Origin: an uncultured OM182 clade bacterium
GTDB lineage: Bacteria; Pseudomonadota; Gammaproteobacteria; Pseudomonadales; Azotimanducaceae
Direction: 5' to 3'
Assembly (NCBI GenBank): GCA_902567095.1
Contig: CACFLG010000012.1
Coordinates: 1 to 39,656 of the forward strand
Length of the DNA: 39,656 bases
Of the stretch, positions 33,299-39,656 are shown piece after piece. How positions within the stretch are numbered: the stretch's first letter is position 1; the number at the start of each line of letters is the position of its first letter. The notes under the pieces are model-generated. The model did no database searches. It was not told the DNA's origin and saw nothing but the letters and a program-made list of their open reading frames with translations. The position numbers and the translations under genes were made by a program.

Positions 33299-34772
33299 AA
33301 AATTATGGCTTTGCTTGTGCTTTCCTAATTTAGCAGTAGAGGTTTTTACGAGAGACCGAACAAAAGAAGCCGTCCTAATCACCGAAAAAAAAATAGTCGT
33401 CTTCTTAAATCAAGAAGCTAGAAACCTAGGATTAAAACCAGGTATCAGTGTCGCTGAAGCCTTAACGATAGATGAATCTATAAATTTCTTTGAGAGAAAC
33501 AAAAGCAGAGAAATAGAAAAATTATCCCAGATAGCTCAGTGGTTATATCGATTTACACCTAACGTCTCAATTAAAAAACCAAAAAGCGTTCTTCTAGAGC
33601 TCTCAGGATCGCTGAAGCTATTTGGCGGCTTGAAAAAGATACAACAAAAAATTCTAAAGAGCCTCGAAGAAAAAGGTCTAAGTGTTCAAGTAGGCGTCAA
33701 CATGAGCCCACTCTCTGCGCAATGTTTTTCGGAGGCCAATGCAGGAAAAAATTTAAAAGATATAAAAACATCAATCTCAAGCATACCAATTCATATCCTC
33801 GAGGTAGACCAAAAAATAGTAGGCTCCTTGCACAAAATGGGAGTCTACAATTGCGGGCAGCTATTTAGGCTTCCATTAAGTGATCTGAGCCACAGGTTTG
33901 GTGGTCAATTCACGCTCTACCTCAAAAAATTAATTGGAACCATTCCCGACCCACAGATATTTATAGAGAACAAACCGTATTTCAAAAGTGATATCACACT
34001 AATCCCAGAAATCTCCGATAAGAATTCGCTTATTTTTCCCATGAGACGTCTTATCGGAGAGCTAAACGAATTCCTGGACGCAAGGAAGTTACTAACGGAT
34101 TCTTTATTATTCAAAATCTCCCACAGGAATTACAAACCAAAAACACTGTCAGTTCTTCTAGCGAAACCAGAAAAAGACTTGCGGATTTTTTTGATGCTCG
34201 CCAAATTAAAATTAGAAAAAACAAACCTCATGCCAGAGATAGATAATATATGTCTATTGTCGGAACGATTTTCTAAGTCAAAAGACGACTCGGGAGATCT
34301 TTTTCATGAGACTCAATTTAGACAAAAAGACGGCTACTTTCCTAGCAAGACCGAAGAGAAATGGAGAGTTCAATTAATTAATATGATGACCGCAAAGCTA
34401 GGCCCTGATTCCTGCTATACACTATCAACGGTGAGCGATCATCGCCCAGAGCTTTCTTGGTCGAAAGAGCAACTAGGGCAGACTAACAACCCAATAAAAT
34501 CAAGCAAGCAGATGGACTCGGACAAGGAAGAAAACCCAAGACCGTTACTGCTATTAAAAGCGCCAAAGAGAATACCAGAAAAGAATAGATCACCAGACTC
34601 TCTGGAAACGCTTAAAATCCTGCGCGGGCCAGAGAGAATAGACGTCGGCTGGTGGGACAATCACCCCGTGGCCAGGGATTATTTTATCGCCCGCGATTCA
34701 TCAGGCGCCCTATATTGGATATATTACGACTTAAGCCGTGATAAATGGTACCTACATGGTATATTTTCTTAA
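33288..34772 (+). CDS. imuB: Y-family DNA polymerase-like protein ImuB
   Basis: A 494-residue ImuB. The Y-family palm is recognisable (LWLCLCFPNLAVEVF at 6-20, VLLELSGSLKLFGGLKKI around 103-120), but the catalytic carboxylates of active Y polymerases (DxD at the start, SxDE in the second motif) are replaced, as expected for ImuB, a non-catalytic hub that binds the beta clamp, ImuA and DnaE2. The C-terminal ImuB domain ends RDKWYLHGIFS, the common ImuB ending. Starts with GTG at 33288 inside imuA. The usual third partner dnaE2/imuC does not follow; a glutathione peroxidase gene does, 18 bases later. Confidence 0.93.
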   Translation: MESKKLWLCLCFPNLAVEVFTRDRTKEAVLITEKKIVVFLNQEARNLGLKPGISVAEALTIDESINFFERNKSREIEKLSQIAQWLYRFTPNVSIKKPKSVLLELSGSLKLFGGLKKIQQKILKSLEEKGLSVQVGVNMSPLSAQCFSEANAGKNLKDIKTSISSIPIHILEVDQKIVGSLHKMGVYNCGQLFRLPLSDLSHRFGGQFTLYLKKLIGTIPDPQIFIENKPYFKSDITLIPEISDKNSLIFPMRRLIGELNEFLDARKLLTDSLLFKISHRNYKPKTLSVLLAKPEKDLRIFLMLAKLKLEKTNLMPEIDNICLLSERFSKSKDDSGDLFHETQFRQKDGYFPSKTEEKWRVQLINMMTAKLGPDSCYTLSTVSDHRPELSWSKEQLGQTNNPIKSSKQMDSDKEENPRPLLLLKAPKRIPEKNRSPDSLETLKILRGPERIDVGWWDNHPVARDYFIARDSSGALYWIYYDLSRDKWYLHGIFS

Positions 34773-34790
34773 AAAGAATAGAGGCAAAAA

Positions 34791-35264
34791 ATGACTATCC
34801 ACGACATATCAATGACAAGCATAACGGGCGAGGAAATTGCTTTTTCAGAATATAAAGAACAGGCTCTACTTATTGTCAATCTCGCGAGCCAGTGAGGCCT
34901 AACGCCCCAGTACACAGGTCTGTGTGCTCTAGAAAAACAAAGAGATGATTTAACCGTGCTCGGTTTCCCATGCAACCAATTCGGCTCGCAAGAACCTCGG
35001 GCAGATGAAGAAATACTCTCTTTTGCTAAAGAGAAATATGACGTTAATTTTCAATTATTCTCAAAGATCGAGGTCAATGGACCGAACGCCTGCGAGCTTT
35101 ATAAAAGGCTCAAAGAAGCAAAGCCAAACCCGGAAGGGAAAGCGGACATCGCCTGGAACTTTACCAAGTTCCTCGTGAACAAGGACGGAGAAGTCGTCGC
35201 CAGGTTTGAGCCCACGGTTTCGCCGGAAGAAATTGCCGACCAACTTGATAGTTCCATAGGTTAA
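34791..35264 (+). CDS. Glutathione peroxidase with selenocysteine (in-frame UGA)
   Basis: ATG at 34791 with GAGG upstream opens a frame that reads ...LLIVNLASQ, TGA (34893-34895), GLTPQYTGL... to 35264, 157 residues. This is exactly the peroxidatic position of glutathione peroxidases (VNVAS-x-C/U-G-x-T), so the enzyme has Sec35. The other tetrad residues are Q63 in GFPCNQFG and W122/N123 in IAWNFTKFLV. A SECIS-like hairpin follows the UGA. Without readthrough only a 34-residue peptide or an inactive C-terminal fragment would result. It reduces hydroperoxides, likely cytoplasmic; short monomeric GPx4-like form. It follows imuB by 18 bases and is probably on the LexA-controlled transcript. Confidence 0.92.
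34910..34927 (+). promoter_or_regulatory. Bacterial SECIS element of the glutathione peroxidase gene
   Basis: GTACACA (34910-34916) and TGTGTGC (34921-34927) pair over 7 bp (one G-U) around a GGTC loop (34917-34920). The GG of the loop comes 21 bases after the UGA. The apex CAGGTCTG is identical to that of the E. coli fdhF SECIS, which is bound by SelB. Confidence 0.85.
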
Positions 35265-35301
35265 TCGTGCAAGCAACAGGCGATCTTTAAAACAAAACGT
35301 T

Positions 35302-36087
35302 ATGGATCTCCCAAAACGCACAAAAAAGAAATTTGAAAACATCATCACCTTGTACGGGCGAAAGCCCGTCCTCGAGTCACTCAAAGATGAATCTGTTCAG
35401 ATATTCAGACTTCACGTGTCGGACTCGAACAAAGAGGGCGAGACCATTAACGAAACCCTAAGGATCGCAGGACTGCGGGGAGTCGAAGTAGTTACCCACT
35501 CCCGAAGAGAGCTATCTCGGATCTCGAAAAACAGCCGTCAAGATCAAGGGGTGGCAGTTGACATAGAGCCAAAGAAGTACGAGCACATAAACGACTACGA
35601 TCCCACAACCTCGGATTTATTGGTCGCCGATCACATCACTAACCCTCAGAACCTAGGAATGATCATCCGCTCGGTCGTGGCCTCGCCCATGAGCGGTGTC
35701 TTAATCCCAAAAAAAGGCTGCGCCAGCATAGACGCACTCGTTCACAAGGCAAGCGCAGGAACTCTCTTAAAGGGCAATATATTTTTCTGCGAGACAATAG
35801 ATAGCGGGCTCGAGAATCTGAAATCAAAAGGATTTAGTATCTTCGGGCTTTCATCGGACGGAACCAAAGAGTTAGGGTCATTGACAGCGGAGACCAAAAA
35901 ACAAGCCTTCGTTCTGGGAAATGAATCGAATGGGTTGTCAGCGCAAGCAAAAAAATTTTGCGACGAACTGATAAAAATCAAACTGCATAACGAAGTCGAC
36001 TCGATAAATGTAGCCGCCGCCGCCACCTTGGTTGCCTTCAGGCCCGTCACTAGTAGCGCATCTTTGTCTACAACATTGAATGACTAA
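35302..36087 (+). CDS. rlmB: RlmB/TrmH-family 23S rRNA (guanosine-2'-O-)-methyltransferase
   Basis: A 261-residue SPOUT methyltransferase. The N-terminal substrate-binding domain begins with LYGRKPVLESL. The catalytic domain has the three TrmH motifs: ITNPQNLGMIIRS (about 112-124, with the catalytic Arg), FVLGNESNGLS (about 202-212) and IKLHNEVDSINVAAAATLVAF (about 224-244), which form the trefoil-knot SAM site. RlmB methylates G2251 of 23S rRNA; other TrmH paralogues target tRNA, so target assignment is probable rather than certain. It follows the GPx gene by 37 bases and overlaps the dioxygenase gene by eight. Confidence 0.85.
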   Translation: MDLPKRTKKKFENIITLYGRKPVLESLKDESVQIFRLHVSDSNKEGETINETLRIAGLRGVEVVTHSRRELSRISKNSRQDQGVAVDIEPKKYEHINDYDPTTSDLLVADHITNPQNLGMIIRSVVASPMSGVLIPKKGCASIDALVHKASAGTLLKGNIFFCETIDSGLENLKSKGFSIFGLSSDGTKELGSLTAETKKQAFVLGNESNGLSAQAKKFCDELIKIKLHNEVDSINVAAAATLVAFRPVTSSASLSTTLND

Positions 36088-36973
36088 CTCAGAATCAGGG
36101 TGGGAAGTAAGGCCGCTCTCGCCCGCGCTCGGGGCAGAAGTAATCGGCCCTAAAATCAACAATCTTAATGACGATCAAGTCAAGAAGTTGAAGGAACTGC
36201 TGCTTGAGCACCTAGTGATTTTCATGCCGGGCCAGTCTCCATCGCCCGCGTTACACGTCGAGTTCGGAAAACGTTTTGGTTCGCTTGAAGGACACCCCAA
36301 CCTAAGTAGCGATGATAAATTGCCGCGGGAGATTTTCGAGCTTAAAGCAAGCAAGGGCGGTATTGCAGATGAGTGGCACACAGACCTAACCTTTAGATCA
36401 TCGCCAGCTATTATGTCTATCATGCACATCGTAAAATGCCCCGAGGTCGGCGGAGACACCCTCTGGAGTTCAACCTACGCCGCGTACGACCAACTGAGTT
36501 CACCGATGAAAGATCTTTGCGAGGGACTGACCGCACTTCACGACGCCCACCCCCATAACCAACCGGATCAGATGGCAATTCACCCGGTGGTAAGGCTTCA
36601 CCCGGAAACTCAGCGCAGGGCGCTTTATATCAACCAGCACTTCACTCGAAGAATCGTGGAACTTAGCGCAGAGGAAAGTGAAGCAGTTTTGAAGTATCTA
36701 ATCGGCTGGATCTCTCACCCTAAATTTTCTGTGCGTTACCGCTGGCGCCCAGGAACCGTCTGTATGTGGGACAACAGGTGCACCCAGCACATGGTCCTGA
36801 ACGATTTTACTGGGGAACGCGTAATCCAACGTGTGACCGTTACGGGAGACAAGGTGTTTGGCGTCAAAGGCAAAAAATATAAGCCGGCGTTAAATTCGGA
36901 CCGTCTGTCAGCACAGTCCCGGCACGACCGGCAGCTTTTCATGCATCTTAAGAATGAAGACTCATCGAGTTAA
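36080..36973 (+). CDS. TauD/TfdA family 2-oxoglutarate-dependent dioxygenase
   Basis: A 297-residue Fe(II)/2-oxoglutarate dioxygenase. The iron triad is H100/D102 in EWHTDLTF and H236 in WDNRCTQH; R250 in RVIQRVTVTGD is placed to bind the 2-oxoglutarate carboxylate. HVEFGKRFGSLEGHP in the N-terminal third is typical. Substrates in the family range from taurine to aryloxyacetates; it cannot be chosen from sequence. Start overlaps rlmB; the gene ends 13 bases from the convergent CaiB gene without a visible terminator. Confidence 0.92.
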   Translation: MTNSESGWEVRPLSPALGAEVIGPKINNLNDDQVKKLKELLLEHLVIFMPGQSPSPALHVEFGKRFGSLEGHPNLSSDDKLPREIFELKASKGGIADEWHTDLTFRSSPAIMSIMHIVKCPEVGGDTLWSSTYAAYDQLSSPMKDLCEGLTALHDAHPHNQPDQMAIHPVVRLHPETQRRALYINQHFTRRIVELSAEESEAVLKYLIGWISHPKFSVRYRWRPGTVCMWDNRCTQHMVLNDFTGERVIQRVTVTGDKVFGVKGKKYKPALNSDRLSAQSRHDRQLFMHLKNEDSSS

Positions 36974-36986
36974 AAAAGGATAGACT

Positions 36987-38201
36987 TCAACCAACAATTT
37001 TTTTCTCGATTAAGTTTTTGAGCTCTTCCTCTGTGTAGCCCAGGTCACTGAGCACCCTAGCGGTGTGCTCTCCCATCTCTGGCGCGGCTGAGCTGGGCAT
37101 GACATCGCAATCGTGAAACTGCATGGGCATTCTCACGGTGTGGTACTTTTCTTGGTCTTTCAAGACTATCTCGGGAAAGAGATTTATCGCTATTGCCTGC
37201 TCGTCAACAGAGACTTCGTGAACGCCCATTACAGGTCCCCAGATAATCCCCTTCTCATCCATTATCCTGCCCCACTCATTGCGAGACTTAGTTGACAAGA
37301 CCTCGTCAATCATCGGCACCAGAACCTCCATGTTTCGGTATCGATCCCTTGCCTCAACAAAACGGTTATCCTCGTTCCACTCGGGTTTTCCCAGGGCATC
37401 GCAAAACCGGGGCCACCAAAAAGGCTCTGGCATATTAAAAACAATCCAATTACCGTCTCCGCAGGGATAACGGTTCGAGGTAGGGGACAATTGTTCATTT
37501 CTTGCTCTCTTCCTCAGCGGGGCATTATCAACCGCGGTGACGGCGTAATCTGACGCCTGGGTCCAAACCGCCGTTTCGTATAGAGATGTCTCTACCGCCT
37601 GCCCATGCCCGGTGCGCTCTGTTTGACGCAGAGCGGCCAGGATGGCGCTAACGAGCGCGAGCCCCGTCGTGTGATCGCCTTGCGCCGGCCTCGCCATAGG
37701 CACCATTCCCTCAGCGCCCTCTCGCATGGCGTCATACAAACCAGACCGTCCAAAGAAAGCCGTCACGTCGTAGCCAGGTCGCCACGCCTCTGGCCCGGTT
37801 GTCCCGTACCCCGTTAACGTGGCGTGCACAAGTTTAGCGTTGACTTCTCGGAGGGAGGCCGCGTCGAAACCATATTTTTCCTGGCGCTTCAGCAACAAGT
37901 TGCACATAAAAACCTGAGCGTTTTCGCAGAGCTCATAAACAATTTTTCTACCCTGCTCAGAAGTAATATCTAACAGCAAAGATTCCTTGCCTCGGTTATC
38001 AACGTCAAACTGGAAGTCATATTCAGTAAGCAAATCACTTTGGTTTTTTGGCTTCCGGCTCATGTTACGCATCGGGTCACCTGTCAGAGGCTCTATTTTA
38101 ATTACCCTGGCACCTAGATCGCTTAGGATCGCCCCTGCGCTCGGGGCTGCCATCCAACTGTCTATTTCTATGACGGTTACATCATCAAGCGGTTTTGTCA
38201 T
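36987..38201 (-). CDS. CaiB/BaiF family (class III) CoA-transferase
   Basis: A 404-residue class III CoA-transferase that moves CoA between acyl-CoA and a carboxylic acid. Typical N-terminus PLDDVTVIEIDSWMAAPSAG, then LGARVIKIEPLTGDPMRN, NRGKESLLLDI, and LTGYGTTGPEAWRPGYDVTAFFGRSG, where the Asp in PGYD is the catalytic residue forming the acyl anhydride. ATG at 38201 is preferred (GGATG upstream); an in-frame TTG at 38213 is less likely. Likely catabolic, activating the substrate handled by nearby SDR enzymes (inference). Confidence 0.9.
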   Translation of the reverse strand: MTKPLDDVTVIEIDSWMAAPSAGAILSDLGARVIKIEPLTGDPMRNMSRKPKNQSDLLTEYDFQFDVDNRGKESLLLDITSEQGRKIVYELCENAQVFMCNLLLKRQEKYGFDAASLREVNAKLVHATLTGYGTTGPEAWRPGYDVTAFFGRSGLYDAMREGAEGMVPMARPAQGDHTTGLALVSAILAALRQTERTGHGQAVETSLYETAVWTQASDYAVTAVDNAPLRKRARNEQLSPTSNRYPCGDGNWIVFNMPEPFWWPRFCDALGKPEWNEDNRFVEARDRYRNMEVLVPMIDEVLSTKSRNEWGRIMDEKGIIWGPVMGVHEVSVDEQAIAINLFPEIVLKDQEKYHTVRMPMQFHDCDVMPSSAAPEMGEHTARVLSDLGYTEEELKNLIEKKIVG

Positions 38202-38289
38202 GACTACATCCAAGTCTGATACTTCTTTGGTGGGTCGGTGCTCACGCCTCGACTTTCAAATTATAAACCTAAAAGAGATTCAAATCTCC

Positions 38290-39129
38290 TTAGCCGTTTT
38301 TCTCTCGAAAGTTCTTCCAGTAGTCGTACTCATCTTGAATTTCGTCAGTCCTGGATTTAAACCACTCCTGAAACTCGCTATGGGTCATTATATAAAACCT
38401 ATTTTCAATCACAGCGTTAAGCACCATTTGCCCGACCAAATCAGGCTCTAACGTTTCCATCTCTAAAGACTGCCTCGCTCCCTCTTTTATTGGGTAGGCG
38501 GCCTGCTCGGTGCCCCCAAACTTCTCAGGCCGAACCCTTTCAGAATTGAAAATTCCTGTGGCAACAGGCCCCGGGCACAAAACGGAGATGCCTATATCAT
38601 CTTCCGCCAGATCAATTCGCATCGCCTCGGACATGCCCACGACCCCAAACTTGCTTGCGCAGTAACCGCTCAGACCAAGCATCCCATGATGCCCGGCGAT
38701 AGACGCGGTGTTGACAAAATGCCCCCCCTCGCCCTGAGTTTTTATGTCGCCGACAAAGGTCGTGACACCGTTTACGACTCCGTCTAGGTTGACTCCGAGC
38801 ACCCAGTCCCAGTCTTTGTAGGTCATGTCCGCCGCGTTTTTATTTAAAGCGATACCCGCGTTGTTGCAAACAACATGAACCTTTCCAAACTTTTCTAGGG
38901 TTTGTTCTCTCGCCGCAGCCATCGAGTCCCGATCAGTCACGTCCGTTTTCATGACCAAGACGTCCTCGACACGATCACTAAAGAAGGCCCTGGTTTTTTC
39001 GATCGCGGCGTCCTCGATATCTGTAAGCGCGACTCGCATCCCAGAAGCTAAAAATGTTTTCGCCATGGCAAAGCCCAGACCGCTCGCTCCGCCTGTGATA
39101 AATCCAATTTTTCCCGATACGTCCTTCAT
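38290..39129 (-). CDS. SDR family NAD(P)-dependent oxidoreductase
   Basis: A 279-residue classical short-chain dehydrogenase: TGGASGLG (12-19), D37 after the second strand, NNAG (89-92), S143 and YCASK (Y156, K160). The C-terminal tail FQEWFKSRTDEIQDEYDYW is an aromatic subfamily extension like that of the SDR at 312, suggesting related substrates. ATG at 39129 has GGGAG six bases upstream, so the longer in-frame version from 39177 is rejected. It precedes the CaiB-family gene by 88 bases on the same strand. Confidence 0.9.
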   Translation of the reverse strand: MKDVSGKIGFITGGASGLGFAMAKTFLASGMRVALTDIEDAAIEKTRAFFSDRVEDVLVMKTDVTDRDSMAAAREQTLEKFGKVHVVCNNAGIALNKNAADMTYKDWDWVLGVNLDGVVNGVTTFVGDIKTQGEGGHFVNTASIAGHHGMLGLSGYCASKFGVVGMSEAMRIDLAEDDIGISVLCPGPVATGIFNSERVRPEKFGGTEQAAYPIKEGARQSLEMETLEPDLVGQMVLNAVIENRFYIMTHSEFQEWFKSRTDEIQDEYDYWKNFREKNG

Positions 39130-39267
39130 CAATATCTCCCTCTTAAACTCAGGGAATTTTGCTCGATCAGCTCCCAAAAATAAACCTTTAGGTCGGCAAA
39201 GAGATGTAGCTCCGAAACTGTAATGCTAGGAGGAAACGAAAGATCGCTTAAATTCAGGAAAAGGTGC

Positions 39268-39312
39268 GGAGAGACCCAGCCAATGTGAGGGACGGGGTAA
39301 GCCGGGCTCTCC
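39268..39312 (-). repeat. Inverted repeat between the TonB-dependent receptor and SDR
   Basis: GGAGAGACCCAGCC (39268-39281) and GCCGGGCTCTCC (39301-39312) form a stem of about 11 bp with one bulge and one mismatch and a 19-base loop. It lies just downstream of the receptor stop codon. T-tracts on either side are poor, so terminator function is uncertain. The remainder of the 202-base gap (39130-39331) holds only the SDR ribosome-binding site. Confidence 0.4.
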
Positions 39313-39331
39313 TTAAAAACTCAATTCTTAA

Positions 39332-39656
39332 TTAAACATCCCATAAAAAATTAAGCGCAATCACGCGACCGGGTTTTTCAACAAAGGTCTCGACGCCTTC
39401 CCGCTCGATGGATATCTCCTCATCAAGTAGGTTACGCAGCCTTAGCTTCAGCGTGATGCTATCAGTCGGGAACCAGGTGTAGGTAAAATCAAGAGAATGA
39501 AAAGGCTGCTCGTAACCGTCGGGAGCGCCGTTCCTTCCAGCGACAAACAATCTTTCTCCGAAAACGTTGTAGGACAAAGTCGCAGCGCCCGTGTAGTGAT
39601 CGTAGCCGATAATCCCGTTAACGACATACTCCGAAGCTCCGGTAAGCTCTCTGACT
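39332..39656 (-). CDS. TonB-dependent receptor, C-terminal part (cut by window edge)
   Basis: The last 107 residues of a TonB-dependent outer-membrane receptor, open to the window edge. Features are alternating beta-strand sequence (YVVNGIIGYDHYTGAATLSY), the conserved YNVFGER, EQPFHSLDFTYTWFP, LRNLLDEEISIER and a terminal amphipathic strand ending in an aromatic (NFLWDV), the C-terminal signature of porin-like barrels. The frame continues upstream beyond 39577 with no stop. It would be powered by a TonB-ExbB-ExbD system such as the one at 8.3-11.3 kb. Ligand unknown. Confidence 0.9.
   Translation of the reverse strand, partial: VRELTGASEYVVNGIIGYDHYTGAATLSYNVFGERLFVAGRNGAPDGYEQPFHSLDFTYTWFPTDSITLKLRLRNLLDEEISIEREGVETFVEKPGRVIALNFLWDV

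Overview
The window reads as chromosomal DNA from a free-living, probably marine gammaproteobacterium of moderate GC content. The basis is a DUF3450 / TtpC-like / ExbB / ExbD / TonB / TPR cluster typical of marine gammaproteobacteria, a TonB-dependent receptor, an unpaired LptG, glutathione reductase, ImuA/ImuB and a tightly packed, nearly intergene-free layout. No phage, insertion sequence, CRISPR array, rRNA or tRNA was seen. No gene-free stretch exceeds about 300 bases. The exact lineage cannot be fixed from the sequence alone.

Layout. 1-1.1 kb: the start of an LLM-class flavin oxidoreductase and a divergent short-chain dehydrogenase. 1.1-3.6 kb: a promoter feeding directly into a SAM-II (metA-type) riboswitch, then metA and an overlapping MATE transporter gene. 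3.7-6.9 kb: serC (the form common in alphaproteobacteria), an SMP-30-like lactonase, a strong terminator and rsgA. 7.0-12.1 kb (minus): a six-gene TonB energy-transduction operon whose first gene, DUF3450, is frameshifted in a G10 tract inside its signal peptide. 12.3-19.0 kb (minus): gor, DUF429, an AGCS Na+/amino-acid symporter and an M16C protease. 19.0-21.9 kb: DOMON-like protein, NamZ-like muramidase, leuB. 21.9-22.7 kb (minus): a 58-residue membrane protein and a DUF3806 protein. 22.8-24.9 kb: a CinA-like/nucleotidyltransferase fusion coupled to lptG.

25.0-30.3 kb: a selenocysteine-containing DsbA/FrnE-like protein, then on the minus strand an enoyl-CoA hydratase, an S9 lipoprotein peptidase and coxG-coxS-coxM-like genes without the catalytic large subunit. 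30.3-32.4 kb: two peptidases (M19 dipeptidase, proline iminopeptidase). 32.4-37.0 kb: a near-perfect LexA box, imuA, imuB, a selenocysteine-containing glutathione peroxidase, an RlmB-type methyltransferase and a TauD/TfdA dioxygenase, all co-oriented. 37.0-39.7 kb (minus): a CaiB/BaiF CoA-transferase, a second SDR and the C-terminus of a TonB-dependent receptor.

The most notable content is hidden from plain ORF calling. Two genes contain an in-frame UGA exactly where a catalytic Cys/Sec belongs (UPWC in the DsbA-like protein; the SQUG site in GPx). Each UGA is followed at bacterial SECIS distance by a hairpin, and the GPx hairpin has the same CAGGUCUG apex as E. coli fdhF. The organism therefore very probably decodes UGA as selenocysteine, and at least one selenoprotein lies in a LexA-controlled gene string. 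The SAM-II riboswitch overlapped by a perfect competing hairpin, and the poly-G frameshift at the head of the TonB operon, are the other leading observations.
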